A DNA stretch of 32,932 nucleotides, taken from the NCBI GenBank assembly GCA_937981985.1, contig CALJNB010000034.1, positions 1 to 32,932 of the forward strand, given 5' to 3'. The stretch is from an uncultured bacterium (GTDB lineage: Bacteria; Myxococcota_A; Bradymonadia; Bradymonadales; Bradymonadaceae). Below the pieces are notes generated by a model. It was not told where the DNA came from. It was given only the letters and a program-made list of their open reading frames with translations, and made no database searches. This document shows, one piece after another, positions 8,140-16,467 of the stretch. The first letter of the stretch is position 1. Each line of letters begins with the position of its first letter. The translations under genes were made by a program, and so were the position numbers.

Positions 8140-8784
8140 ATGCGTCATTTATTTGTAATATCTGTTCTATTTTTAACTCTGACCGGGTGCGGATTGTTTT
8201 CCGACGATCCAGCTGACGACCCACTTGATATTTCGATCACAGAATCGTTTGAGATGGAGTTTCCATTTAACGCTGATACGCTCTGTCCTCCGGGACAAGA
8301 TTGTAGCGGGACTCCGATGCCCTCACCGACGCCCGTTGATCTACCGGATGTTCAAATCCCCATCCCTGTCGATATTTTGGCAGCCACAGGGAGTACCCAA
8401 TTGAAAGAAATGGTCGGTAGACTTAAAAAGGTCGAGATTGAATCCGTTGAATACGAACTTGTTGATAACACACTGAATATAGATTCGCCGGTGTTTCAAA
8501 TTTATATCGGTCCACAATCCTCAACGCAAATTAACGGTTCGGAGACCGTTCAAGTTGTTGAAGTGCCTTCTGTAGCCCCTATGGTATCAACCAAAGGCGT
8601 AGCAAAATCAACGAGCGAGAATTTAGAGGTCGCGAGTGCGCATTTTAAATCGCTTAATTTTTCGGCTATTGGATATATCAACGAAGACGTTGAAAAAGGA
8701 GATCTTTTCCCACCTCAAGGAAAGACGACTTACAAGCTAAAATTTAACGTTCGGTTCACTGCAAATCTTCTCGAACAGCTTTGA
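8140..8784 (+). CDS. Predicted lipoprotein of unknown function
   Basis: The ATG at 8140 is preceded by GAGG (8131-8134) and opens MRHLFVISVLFLTLTGCGLF, a type II signal peptide with lipobox LTGC, so the mature protein is lipid-anchored (214-aa precursor). A longer frame open from 8038 lacks a signal and overlaps the methyltransferase gene, so it is not used. A Pro-rich linker (about residues 45-80) leads to a C-terminal domain of beta-strand character (KKVEIESVEYELVDN, YKLKFNVRFTANLL) that recalls Ig-like or LEA-type folds, without secure family assignment. Its stop overlaps the cyclophilin TTG start by 4 nt, so the two are translationally coupled. Confidence 0.75.
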   Translation: MRHLFVISVLFLTLTGCGLFSDDPADDPLDISITESFEMEFPFNADTLCPPGQDCSGTPMPSPTPVDLPDVQIPIPVDILAATGSTQLKEMVGRLKKVEIESVEYELVDNTLNIDSPVFQIYIGPQSSTQINGSETVQVVEVPSVAPMVSTKGVAKSTSENLEVASAHFKSLNFSAIGYINEDVEKGDLFPPQGKTTYKLKFNVRFTANLLEQL

Positions 8785-9470
8785 GTTATCGAATCCTTCT
8801 TCTTTCCTTCCTCTGCGGCATCATCGGTTGTGCTTCAAATACGAAGCCAGCGAATGACGTGAAAGTGGAAACGGCCAACATTGCGCTAACCCAGACTGAA
8901 CCTTTGCCCCTATCTCCTGATGGGCCTTTTGGTCTAAAAGGGGAGGGCACATTACGCGCCACCATTGTGACAAACGAAGGGAATCTGGAGTGTGAGCTCT
9001 TCGAAAAAGAAGCTCCCAAAACAGTCAGGAATTTCGTGCTGTTGGGACTAGGGAAAAAAGAGTGGCGCGATCCAACAACGGGCGTCATCAAAAGAGGACA
9101 GCCCTTTTATACAAATCTGGATTTTTTCCGAATTATACCGGGGTTTTTCCTCCAGAGTGGCGATCCCACCCAGACTGGAAAAAGTGGACCCGGTTATATC
9201 TTCGACGACGAAATTTCGGAAACAGTGAAGCATGATCGGCCCGGAATATTAAGTATGGCAAACCACGGACCGAATACGAATGGAAGTCAATTTTTCATTT
9301 TGCTTAAAGCAACCCCGCATTTGGACGGTCATCATTCGGTTTTCGGTCATTGTTCAAATTCTGAAGTTCTTCAAAAGCTGGCTTCCTATCCGGTAAATTC
9401 AGACAATGTGCCGGTTAATCCCCCCAAAATTATCCGCGTGGAGTTTCTACGTAAGTCTTCGCAGAACTGA
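8781..9470 (+). CDS. Cyclophilin-type peptidyl-prolyl cis-trans isomerase, lipoprotein
   Basis: A 229-aa protein starting at a TTG that overlaps the preceding stop (TTGA). The N-terminus SYRILLLSFLCGIIGCAS is a lipoprotein signal with Cys in the lipobox, so the enzyme acts in the periplasm on exported proteins. The cyclophilin domain (about residues 55-225) shows the active-site core FFRIIPGFFLQSGD (Arg, Phe, Gln), NTNGSQFFI and LDGHHSVFG. The Trp that binds cyclosporin in human CypA is His here, as in many bacterial forms. The Gly-Lys-Ser-Gly-Pro-Gly turn is present. It is co-transcribed with the preceding lipoprotein, which may be a partner or substrate (inference). Confidence 0.93.
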   Translation: MSYRILLLSFLCGIIGCASNTKPANDVKVETANIALTQTEPLPLSPDGPFGLKGEGTLRATIVTNEGNLECELFEKEAPKTVRNFVLLGLGKKEWRDPTTGVIKRGQPFYTNLDFFRIIPGFFLQSGDPTQTGKSGPGYIFDDEISETVKHDRPGILSMANHGPNTNGSQFFILLKATPHLDGHHSVFGHCSNSEVLQKLASYPVNSDNVPVNPPKIIRVEFLRKSSQN

Positions 9471-9593
9471 GTCCTAAGAGCCCGATGAGTCCGCTCGTAC
9501 TTTCTTAGGGTCGGCCCTTCTCGATTGAGAACCTGTTTTTCTATTTTTTCACAGAATTTGAGGTTTTGACCAAGATTCATGCTTTTTTTGGAG

Positions 9594-9623
9594 TTGACTA
9601 TGTTAGTTATGCTTGGCTAGCGA
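9594..9623 (+). promoter_or_regulatory. Weak candidate promoter of the PEGA/Kelch pair
   Basis: TTGACT (9594-9599) is followed after 18 bp by TAGCGA (9618-9623). The -10 is poor, but it lies inside one arm of the inverted repeat at 9616-9657, which would make sense for a controlled promoter. Confidence 0.3.
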
Positions 9624-9657
9624 TCAAACGGTATGGTAATACGGGGCTATCGCTAGC
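9616..9657. repeat. Nested inverted repeat upstream of the PEGA/TPR gene
   Basis: GCTAGCGAT (9616-9624) is mirrored exactly by ATCGCTAGC (9649-9657). Symmetrically inside lies a second short stem GTAT/ATAC around GGTA, leaving 6-nt internal loops on both sides. It overlaps the weak promoter candidate and lies 75 bp before the start codon at 9732. It could be an operator or an RNA hairpin in the leader. Confidence 0.6.
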
Positions 9658-9731
9658 ATCGAAGAACGCAAGGGTGGAAGCCTTATATATCGTGTTCGTG
9701 GGTCTAGAGGTTGAAGTTTGTTGGAGTATAA

Positions 9732-11117
9732 ATGAAACAGATTCTTTTAATTATGACACTGTTGTTTAGTACGGTTTCGGTTCCCAAAAGTGCCAATGCA
9801 CAACAGGGTCCTGTTCCGAAACTATTTCTTCTACCGACTCAGTCGGTCCAGGATGGCATGTCATCCATTGTCCCTGAAAAAATCGGCGAATTACTTCGCA
9901 AGCAGATTGCACAGGATAAACGCATCGAAATAATGCCGGACTTTTCGTCAGTTAAAGCCAGCCTCGGTGGTGATAGCGCGTTACTAGTAGAAGCAGAACA
10001 ACTTTATAATTCAGGCATCGGTCAGTTGACCGCTGGAAATGATAAAGCCGCCGCCGAAGCATTTTCGAAAGCAATCGAAATCATGGAAGGCAATCTGGGC
10101 GAAACTAATTTTGATATCCTCGCCGATTCTATTGGGAACTTAGCACTCGCAAATTTCAACGCTGGTTTTGATCTGGATGCTCGAAAAGGAATTAAGTTAT
10201 ATGCCCATATTCGGCCAGATCTTGTGCTTGATAAAGATAAGTATCCAAAGGCCCTAACCGAGCTACACGCGAAGGAAGCCGCTAAGATTAAGAAGGCTGG
10301 ACCAGGGGTGCTCACAATCACGTCCAAAGGCGAAGGTATCATCTACATCGATGGCGTAGAGAAAGGTACTGTCCAGAATAGTACACCGGGAGTCGTAAAC
10401 GATATCGGCTTTGGTCATCACTATTTGGTCGTCAAAGCTACGAACGGCGATCGTCACGGACAAAAAATTAAGGTTAGTGGCAAGAAGAAGAAACAAGAAT
10501 TTTCTGCAGACCTTAAGCCAACGGGTGCAGGTGTAAAAGCAGCTTCAGGCGAACCAGAGTTCTATACGGACTTATTAAACACATTGAAATCTGGGCAATT
10601 CGACGGGTCGGTGAAACCCTATTTCGCCGAGTTAGCAAATCAAACGGGCGCAGATTTTATCGGATTCGTTTTGATGTTGAAACGTGGGAGCGACTATGTG
10701 GCTGTTCCTTTTGTCTATCGCAAATCTGATGAACGTTTAGTTCGATCAACCGACGAAATATTTAACATCGAATTATCTAACTTGGTCGTTGGGGTAAATA
10801 ACTTATCAACCAACATTATCGATTCTTCCGAAGCAATGGCAGAAAGCGCAATTGTTTCGGTCGTCAAACTTGCAGAAATAAAACAGTCGGTGGTCGTAGT
10901 AAAGCAACCTGCTGATGATGTTGTTGAGAAAAAAGACGATATTGTTGTCCCACCGCCGGAAGAAAGCCCTGTCGAGTCCTCAAATACGTGGACATATATT
11001 TATATTGCAGCCGGAACCATAGCAGCAATTGGCTTAGTCGCCGGTGGAATTTATCTCCTTAGTGGCGATTCCGATGGCGGTTCAGGAGAAGGATTTACAG
11101 CAGAGGTGTCGTGGTGA
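9732..11117 (+). CDS. Exported TPR/PEGA-like membrane protein of unknown function
   Basis: A 461-aa protein. Residues 1-23 form a signal peptide ending SANA. Residues about 85-160 look like two TPR helices (AEQLYNSGIGQL, AAEAFSKAIEIME). Residues about 191-262 (GVLTITSKGEGIIYIDGVEKG, HHYLVVKATNGDRHGQKIKV) resemble a PEGA domain, a small beta fold common in extracytoplasmic proteins. A Lys/Asp/Pro linker precedes a TM helix (about 422-444) and a short Gly/Ser-rich tail. GGAG lies 5 nt before the ATG. This is a common layout in Myxococcota; the function is not known. Its TGA overlaps the GTG start of the Kelch lipoprotein, so both are made together. Confidence 0.7.
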   Translation: MKQILLIMTLLFSTVSVPKSANAQQGPVPKLFLLPTQSVQDGMSSIVPEKIGELLRKQIAQDKRIEIMPDFSSVKASLGGDSALLVEAEQLYNSGIGQLTAGNDKAAAEAFSKAIEIMEGNLGETNFDILADSIGNLALANFNAGFDLDARKGIKLYAHIRPDLVLDKDKYPKALTELHAKEAAKIKKAGPGVLTITSKGEGIIYIDGVEKGTVQNSTPGVVNDIGFGHHYLVVKATNGDRHGQKIKVSGKKKKQEFSADLKPTGAGVKAASGEPEFYTDLLNTLKSGQFDGSVKPYFAELANQTGADFIGFVLMLKRGSDYVAVPFVYRKSDERLVRSTDEIFNIELSNLVVGVNNLSTNIIDSSEAMAESAIVSVVKLAEIKQSVVVVKQPADDVVEKKDDIVVPPPEESPVESSNTWTYIYIAAGTIAAIGLVAGGIYLLSGDSDGGSGEGFTAEVSW

Positions 11118-12757
11118 AAAATTATTCTACATTCATTTTTATAATTCTAATACTCTCCCTCTTTTCGGCATGTACCGACGATTCTACCGATCTAGCAAAG
11201 CTTAAAGTCAATGTCTTTGGATACTCTGACGGTGAGTTCACTCCAACCTTGCCTGGTTATGCAGATGCATCAAAAATTTCTTTGAAGGTGACAGAACCCG
11301 CTACAGGTAAACTTATCGGCGAGAGTGTTTTCGATATCACCGACGGCAGTGGAAAGCTTCCTTCTCTGAACTTCGAAGAAAACATTCGTCTAGATTTCAA
11401 TGTTTTGGATGCTGGCGACGAAGTCATAGCGAGCGGTGCAACTCCGACCTTCGATGTGACTCCAGGACAAAGTCCGCTTGATTTTCGAGTTCAGGTTCAA
11501 AGCGTCGGAACCTTCGCGCCCTTTGGTTCGATTGTGATTGATCGCGAGACAAATGGGAGACGTTACGCCCAATCTGTTTTCGATTACCGCGGAGAAAGTA
11601 AGTCATGGCTTGGAAGAATGGGGCACCAAGCGGCGATTCTGTCTGATGGACGGGTCCTTGTTGTTGGTGGCGGCGATCCCGCAGTACCTGGAGAGTTGGG
11701 CGGTTCTACCACTTTTCGAAACTTATACGACGATGTGCAAATTTTTGATCCTCAAACCGGGTACTTTTCAAATCTCGACTATGACGACGCCACAAGTGAG
11801 CGTTTGAATAGCGAAAAGTTAAAAGATCCGGTTGTCTTTCATACCCTCACCAAAATTGGGGAGGACCGCTTTATCGTAACCGGTGGTTATACTAAAAAAG
11901 TAGACCAACTTCGTCCCGTTAACACGATTCAAATCATCGATCTTAACCAACCTGTCGGAGAGCGTGTGAAATTAATGTTAGCCAGTGATGGATCATCGGT
12001 GACACTTCTTCGTGGACGGGCACATCATACTGCAAGCTTTCGTCAGACCGATAATAAATTGATTGTCGCCGGCGGTGTTGGACCTGCAAGTCCCACGGAG
12101 GCATTGAAATCCTTTGAGATTATCGATGTGGAAAATAACGCAGCCGGTGAAGATACCTTCACTCTTAAATTTGCCAGAACGCGACATGTAGCAACGGTCC
12201 TCGCCGATGGTACGATCTGGTTGTCGGGTGGGATTGACGAAACCAACATACTTAAAACGACCGAGTCTATTTCGGGGGATTCATCGACCGAAGAAGGCAA
12301 AATGAAGACGGGCAGATTCGGGCATGTTGCCTTTGTTCCAACTGACGCCACGGGATTACTTGCCGTCGTCGGTGGTTTTACCGATCTGGACGGTACCGCA
12401 ACGGACTCCTATGAGTTTGCAAAGACCGGCCGTGGAGACTTTGAGGCTAGCGCTGATTGGGTGATTCCAGAAGCACGTGGTGGAATTGATGGCGTTAAGC
12501 TTGATACGGGTGAAGTGCTCATTTTTGGTGGAAGAACTAAAGGTGAGAACTCACAAGAGAGTGTGGTTCGTTTAACCTATCTGGGACTTTCAAACGAACC
12601 TCCCTTTGAGACTCGAAAGCAGGGGAAACAAGTCGATACTCGCACTGGACCTACCGTTACGATGTTAACTTCCGGTCGGGTTCTTTTGATTGGTGGGTCG
12701 GCCGTCGTTGACGGAAATTCGGTTGCGTTAGACTCAGCCGAGGTTTTCAATCCCTAA
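11111..12757 (+). CDS. Kelch-repeat beta-propeller lipoprotein
   Basis: Tandem GTG codons at 11111 and 11114 could start the gene. GAGG (11103-11106) sits better for 11114, which forms a GTGA overlap with the preceding stop; the effect on the product is one residue. The N-terminus ends FIFIILILSLFSAC, a lipobox. Residues about 25-150 are a beta-rich domain of unknown family. From about 170 seven Kelch-like blades follow, each ending in a hydrophobic strand plus Gly-Gly (VLVVGGG, FIVTGGY, LIVAGGV, IWLSGGI, LAVVGGF, VLIFGGR, VLLIGGS), giving a seven-bladed propeller. Surface-exposed propellers bind proteins or glycans; no ligand is predictable. Confidence 0.85.
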   Translation: MVKNYSTFIFIILILSLFSACTDDSTDLAKLKVNVFGYSDGEFTPTLPGYADASKISLKVTEPATGKLIGESVFDITDGSGKLPSLNFEENIRLDFNVLDAGDEVIASGATPTFDVTPGQSPLDFRVQVQSVGTFAPFGSIVIDRETNGRRYAQSVFDYRGESKSWLGRMGHQAAILSDGRVLVVGGGDPAVPGELGGSTTFRNLYDDVQIFDPQTGYFSNLDYDDATSERLNSEKLKDPVVFHTLTKIGEDRFIVTGGYTKKVDQLRPVNTIQIIDLNQPVGERVKLMLASDGSSVTLLRGRAHHTASFRQTDNKLIVAGGVGPASPTEALKSFEIIDVENNAAGEDTFTLKFARTRHVATVLADGTIWLSGGIDETNILKTTESISGDSSTEEGKMKTGRFGHVAFVPTDATGLLAVVGGFTDLDGTATDSYEFAKTGRGDFEASADWVIPEARGGIDGVKLDTGEVLIFGGRTKGENSQESVVRLTYLGLSNEPPFETRKQGKQVDTRTGPTVTMLTSGRVLLIGGSAVVDGNSVALDSAEVFNP

Positions 12758-12780
12758 GTTGCGATATTTTGAAAGTAAGA

Positions 12781-12809
12781 TTGACTTAAGTGCGCGGTAT
12801 TGTTAGCTA
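12781..12809 (+). promoter_or_regulatory. Weak candidate promoter of the 57-aa gene
   Basis: TTGACT (12781-12786), 17 bp, then TAGCTA (12804-12809), a good -35 with a poor -10. It is followed by a GC-rich inverted repeat AGTGCGCGG (12789-12797)/CCGCGCTCT (12820-12828; one mismatch), which may instead be the tail hairpin of the Kelch transcript, since a short T run (12833-12837) follows. Confidence 0.3.
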
Positions 12810-12853
12810 AGGGCTGGTTCCGCGCTCTGGAATTTTTAATATAGGAGACTAAT

Positions 12854-13027
12854 ATGTCTGAAGATGTAGCAGCAGTAGAAACAACCGAAGAAGAAGTTGT
12901 TGTAGAACAAAAGATTATGTGTTTCGTATCAAAGAAAATGGTTCCGACTTCGTCAACCGTTGAAGTTGAATACGCGCCTAGAAAGCTTGTTCGTGTACTT
13001 CCAAAATATATTAAATTCGAAGACTAA
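12854..13027 (+). CDS. 57-aa acidic small protein, unrecognised
   Basis: ATG at 12854, TAA at 13025-13027. An AGGAG sits at 12843-12847, 6 nt before the ATG, the best Shine-Dalgarno in the region, and a terminator follows 22 nt after the stop. The first 19 residues are acidic and Val/Glu-rich (SEDVAAVETTEEEVVVEQ), and the rest is a compact basic/hydrophobic unit with IMCFVSKKMVP, TVEVEYAPRK and LVRVLPKYIKFED. There is a single Cys, no signal peptide and no TM helix, so it is probably a cytoplasmic protein. The alternating Val pattern suggests a small beta domain. I do not recognise the family. RBS, terminator and codon use make it a real gene with good likelihood. Confidence 0.72.
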   Translation: MSEDVAAVETTEEEVVVEQKIMCFVSKKMVPTSSTVEVEYAPRKLVRVLPKYIKFED

Positions 13028-13049
13028 TTCAAACTTCGTTTTTGAGATG

Positions 13050-13074
13050 CTTCCATTTATGGGAGTTTTTTTTT
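13050..13074 (+). terminator. Rho-independent terminator of the 57-aa gene
   Basis: CTTCCAT (13050-13056) pairs with ATGGGAG (13059-13065), with one G-U pair and the innermost pair probably open, and runs into nine T (13066-13074). Confidence 0.8.
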
Positions 13075-13119
13075 GCCCTAATTCTTTGCCTTGATTGAAT
13101 CGTTCTAGATATCGTTTCT

Positions 13120-15300
13120 CTATCCTATTGAAAGGCCAAGGGCTTCACGCAAATTAAAATACTTTTCTGAAATTGCGAAATCGACAACACTTTTCATACG
13201 CTCGTCGACGCTTCGCGTAGTAAGTTTTTGCGGTTCGATCTCCAAATATTCTCTGCATGATGTCAAATCATCAGCGAAAAGGAGGCCGACTCGATTTGCG
13301 GTATCCTCGATGGTTTCAATCCAATGACCAATGTCGGTCTGCCCACCTACGCTTTCGTATGCACGTCTAAGCTGTTCGAGCTCTTGTCCCTTAATCTTCT
13401 TTTTCAATGATTTTAGCGCGGATTCAAGTTCTTTATTCATCTCCAAACGGACGTTAGGAAGAACGAAAGACGCTCCTAAAAGGAAGAAGGCGTTTACATC
13501 AGATGGGCGAATAGTCGGTAGGTAAAAGGTGGGTTGGAAGAGGAACAGTTGTTTAGCAATGACAAAAGACGTAAATTCTTCGCGTCCGCTACCCAGTATT
13601 TCGTCGCCCGCGATCAGTCCTTCTGGAATGAGCGCACCGTTAATCAACCCGATTTGTTCTTTTTTATGCCAAAGTTTTGGAAGCTCATGATAATTTATCG
13701 ACGCGCCAATACTTTTGTAAATATTATTGAATGCCAACGGCTCTTCAATTTTAATGCGATCTTTACGTTTTAGACCATATTTGGATTGGCTTTCGCCGGT
13801 CCATTCTGAAAGTCCGACGTAGAGATGTTTGAAGATGGTGTTTATGCGAACATCCATTCTCTCGTGAAATACGGATTCGCGCAGGAGCGATTCGGTAAGG
13901 TTTCGCTTGATCGGGCGAAACATGGTTGTATTCCGTTCCTCCACAAAGGCGTGAGTCTTGGCGTCCAGTTTGAAATTTAGAATCTGCATCGCGCGAAAAA
14001 CGCCGAGCGCCCGATCAAAGGATTTCATTCGCATAAATACTTTGCCCATGCGTTCCAATGTTTGTTCGGGATTAATATTGCCGTTGTAAAGTGCGCGTAA
14101 TTGGTCGACGGCTTTATCGTAATGGTCTTCGTGTACTTCGGTTAACGCAATAATAGATTGTCTAATCTGAATGTCCTCAGGCCGGTAGTGAGAGCATTGG
14201 CTAAAGGCGAAAATAGCATCGTCAGGACGTAGAAGCGTCCCTTCGTATAGATCGCCTAATTTCTCCCAAAGGATAGATAATAATTCCGGAGAAGCGTCGG
14301 GTTGTTCCATCAAAATTGAAATATAACTGAGATGTGAAGCTTCAACTTCTTCCCAATCTTTTGCATCAAACAATATTGAAGTAATTGCTCTGAAGGCATC
14401 GATTCTATTTGGGTCCAGTTGCAACACACGTCGAAAGCCGTTGAGGGCTTTATCGGCCTCCCAAAGATGATCTCGCGCAACGATACTAGATCTAAAAATC
14501 CATTCGGCTTTGCCCTCTTGGGTATCGGCTAGTTCGCTAAGGGTGAAGTAAGCGCGACCGACTCGGCGCCAATCGCCAATCTCAGCGCCAACGGTTGCGA
14601 TTCTAGAAAGTGCTTCTTCGTTTTCTTTCCATTCCAATACCGCGTGCTCGAAGACATCAAGGGCTCGCCCGGAATCATTAAATTCGTTGACCCAATCGTT
14701 ACCTAAAGCCACCAGAGCAACAGAACGACTTTTCGGATCCTCCAGGGAGTTGATTAGTTTTTGTCTTACGCGAATCACATCAACAGGATCAGCGACTTGT
14801 CCGATGACACGTAAAAGGCCCTCGAGACCGTCGTTGTAAGTGGGCGTGTTTTCTAAGCTTTTTTCGAACGCAGACCTTGCTTTTGCATACTCTTCTTCGG
14901 CTTCAAAGAGAACTCCAAGTTTAGCATAGATAGCTGATAACTCGGTGGTCCCCAGATCATGTTTGTGATGCAATAACATGGATTGAACAACTTTGACGCC
15001 GTCGTTTGTGAGGTTGGATTCGAACAAAAGATCGGAGTAGGGTTTCAAGATTCCCAAATCGCGAGGATCGAGTTCATATCCTCGACGATAAGCGCTCATT
15101 GCATCATCAGGTGCCGACTGTGTAACAAGCAAATCTCCCATCTGTCGATACAACCAAAGGTTGTCATCAAGATAACGCGTAGTATCGGGCCAGCGTGCGA
15201 TTTGGTCCAATAAGGTTAGGGCATATTCAGGGCTGCCGGCGTCGCAAAATTCACGGACTTTTGTCCTGGCAACGGTCAGATCAACGAGTTCTTCGCTCAT
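13120..15300 (-). CDS. Large TPR protein with a Deltaproteobacterial-type C-terminal domain
   Basis: Start MSEELVDLTVARTKV at 15300, preceded by AGGA; an ATG 18 nt upstream would contain that site, so it is rejected (726 aa). Residues about 1-430 are a helical TPR solenoid (PDDAMSAYRRGYELDPRD, EKSLENTPTYNDGLEGL, FRRVLQLDPNRIDAF, ALGVFRAMQILNF). The C-terminal 280 residues are a separate domain with ALIPEGLIAGDEILGSGREE, VIAKQLFLFQPTFYLPT and DINAFFLLGAS-like segments that often follow TPRs in Myxococcota proteins; I know no function for it. There is no signal peptide or TM helix, so it is cytoplasmic. It is probably a scaffold for protein complexes. It has its own promoter (15340-15369). Confidence 0.75.
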   Translation of the reverse strand: MSEELVDLTVARTKVREFCDAGSPEYALTLLDQIARWPDTTRYLDDNLWLYRQMGDLLVTQSAPDDAMSAYRRGYELDPRDLGILKPYSDLLFESNLTNDGVKVVQSMLLHHKHDLGTTELSAIYAKLGVLFEAEEEYAKARSAFEKSLENTPTYNDGLEGLLRVIGQVADPVDVIRVRQKLINSLEDPKSRSVALVALGNDWVNEFNDSGRALDVFEHAVLEWKENEEALSRIATVGAEIGDWRRVGRAYFTLSELADTQEGKAEWIFRSSIVARDHLWEADKALNGFRRVLQLDPNRIDAFRAITSILFDAKDWEEVEASHLSYISILMEQPDASPELLSILWEKLGDLYEGTLLRPDDAIFAFSQCSHYRPEDIQIRQSIIALTEVHEDHYDKAVDQLRALYNGNINPEQTLERMGKVFMRMKSFDRALGVFRAMQILNFKLDAKTHAFVEERNTTMFRPIKRNLTESLLRESVFHERMDVRINTIFKHLYVGLSEWTGESQSKYGLKRKDRIKIEEPLAFNNIYKSIGASINYHELPKLWHKKEQIGLINGALIPEGLIAGDEILGSGREEFTSFVIAKQLFLFQPTFYLPTIRPSDVNAFFLLGASFVLPNVRLEMNKELESALKSLKKKIKGQELEQLRRAYESVGGQTDIGHWIETIEDTANRVGLLFADDLTSCREYLEIEPQKLTTRSVDERMKSVVDFAISEKYFNLREALGLSIG

Positions 15301-15339
15301 ATCGGTATCCTGTAGCATTGTGTTGTTCGGGTAGCGTCT

Positions 15340-15369
15340 AGTCTACAAATTGATCAGGGAACCCGTCAA
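15340..15369 (-). promoter_or_regulatory. Candidate promoter of the large TPR gene
   Basis: On the minus strand TTGACG (15364-15369), 18 bp and TAGACT (15340-15345) lie 40 bp upstream of the ATG at 15300. The 177-bp gap between the two TPR genes holds nothing else recognisable. Confidence 0.45.
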
Positions 15370-15477
15370 CGAAGAATCTGTTTACATGATGGATGTTGTG
15401 GGTTGCGGTAGGTTGAAGATGTCCACGTTTTAGCGCAAAGTTTAGCGTTTTAAGCCGCCGGCCGGAGAAGATATTCG

Positions 15478-16467
15478 TTATTCTTCTTCGTCTTTGATTG
15501 TGGCAAGTCTCTCGTTTACCTCGACCAACCCTTCTTCTACTTCTTGGCGGGGTAGACCGCCTTTTTCAAGACGAGAATCTGCTTGGTTTCGGCAGGTTTC
15601 ATAGAACGCTTTTCCTCGTTCCAAAATCTGAGGATGATTACCGATGAAGTCTAATGATTTCCAAAGGCAATCTTCAGCGCCACTGAATTTACCCATCTTT
15701 TCATAATAGCTGATGAGATTCATCTGACTGGTGAGATAAACGGGGATGGATTGTTCTCCTAGCTTTTCGTAGGCCTTTTCGGAGAATATTAGGGCATTTT
15801 GTCCCACCTCAAGCGCATCTTCAAATCGGTCGTTTTCAAAAAGTACGACGCTGATTTGCTGACAACTTTGGGCGGCTTGCACATCGATTCCAGGGGCGCC
15901 ATTTTCGCGAAGAAAATCGATAAATTTTAGTCCCTTTTGCAAGTGATTGAGAGAGGTATCAAACTTTTTGGCTTTCGCATCACCGACCGCGATCGCATTT
16001 CGCGCACCGAAGGCGATGTTTTTTGCTTGTATGACATCTTCGTCAGCTTCAATCAATTCTGATGAAATAGTGATGGCTTTTTCGCTGTGTGTTCTAGCTT
16101 CTTCGTGCCTATCCAAGCCGGACAATACGCTTGAGAGATTGATATGGCAGGCTGCCATATTGGCTCGAAACTCTTCCCCTTTTTCAAGCATTTCATTGCA
16201 CAAAGCTAAGGTTTGTTCGTGTAGTACCAATGCTTCAGCAAGGCGTTCGGTTCGGTGATATAAAAAACCTAGCTCGTTATTCGCACGTGCTCGAACGCGG
16301 ATAATATCTATTGAGTCTGGGTCTTCGGCGAGAGCCATATCTATGATTGCGAGTGCCTCAACAGCGGAATCCTCCGCAATAGCTACATTTCCGGCTTGTA
16401 ATGCTTGCCGTCCGTGTTCGATGAGTTGTTGAGATGTGTGGACTTGTTTTTCTATCCATTCGTTCAT
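15478..16467 (-). CDS. TPR-repeat protein, last gene of the ttcA operon
   Basis: The start at 16467 (MNEWIEKQVHTSQQL) forms an ATGA overlap with the stop of the FHA gene; an ATG 30 nt upstream lies inside that gene and is not favoured. 329 aa. At least five TPR-like helix pairs are seen (AEDSAVEALAIIDMALAEDPDS, LGFLYHRTERLAEALVLHEQTLAL, NLSSVLSGLDRHEEARTHSEKAI, SLNHLQKGLKF, ISYYEKMGKFSGAEDCLWKSL), of the Kinesin-light-chain-like spacing. There is no signal or TM helix. It is probably a cytoplasmic interaction partner of the FHA protein (inference from coupling). Confidence 0.78.
   Translation of the reverse strand: MNEWIEKQVHTSQQLIEHGRQALQAGNVAIAEDSAVEALAIIDMALAEDPDSIDIIRVRARANNELGFLYHRTERLAEALVLHEQTLALCNEMLEKGEEFRANMAACHINLSSVLSGLDRHEEARTHSEKAITISSELIEADEDVIQAKNIAFGARNAIAVGDAKAKKFDTSLNHLQKGLKFIDFLRENGAPGIDVQAAQSCQQISVVLFENDRFEDALEVGQNALIFSEKAYEKLGEQSIPVYLTSQMNLISYYEKMGKFSGAEDCLWKSLDFIGNHPQILERGKAFYETCRNQADSRLEKGGLPRQEVEEGLVEVNERLATIKDEEE

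Noticed and set aside
9471-9512. Possible hammerhead-like ribozyme (GATGAGTCCG next to a CCTAAGA/TCTTAGG stem)
   Set aside because: The core CUGAUGA reads CCGATGA, and the required GAAA strand is absent in the right place; only a loose hairpin remains.
9510-9546. Terminator after the cyclophilin gene
   Set aside because: T runs are present, but the available stems (TTCTC/GAGAA and AGGG/CCCT) are 4-5 bp and not adjacent to the T tract; not convincing.
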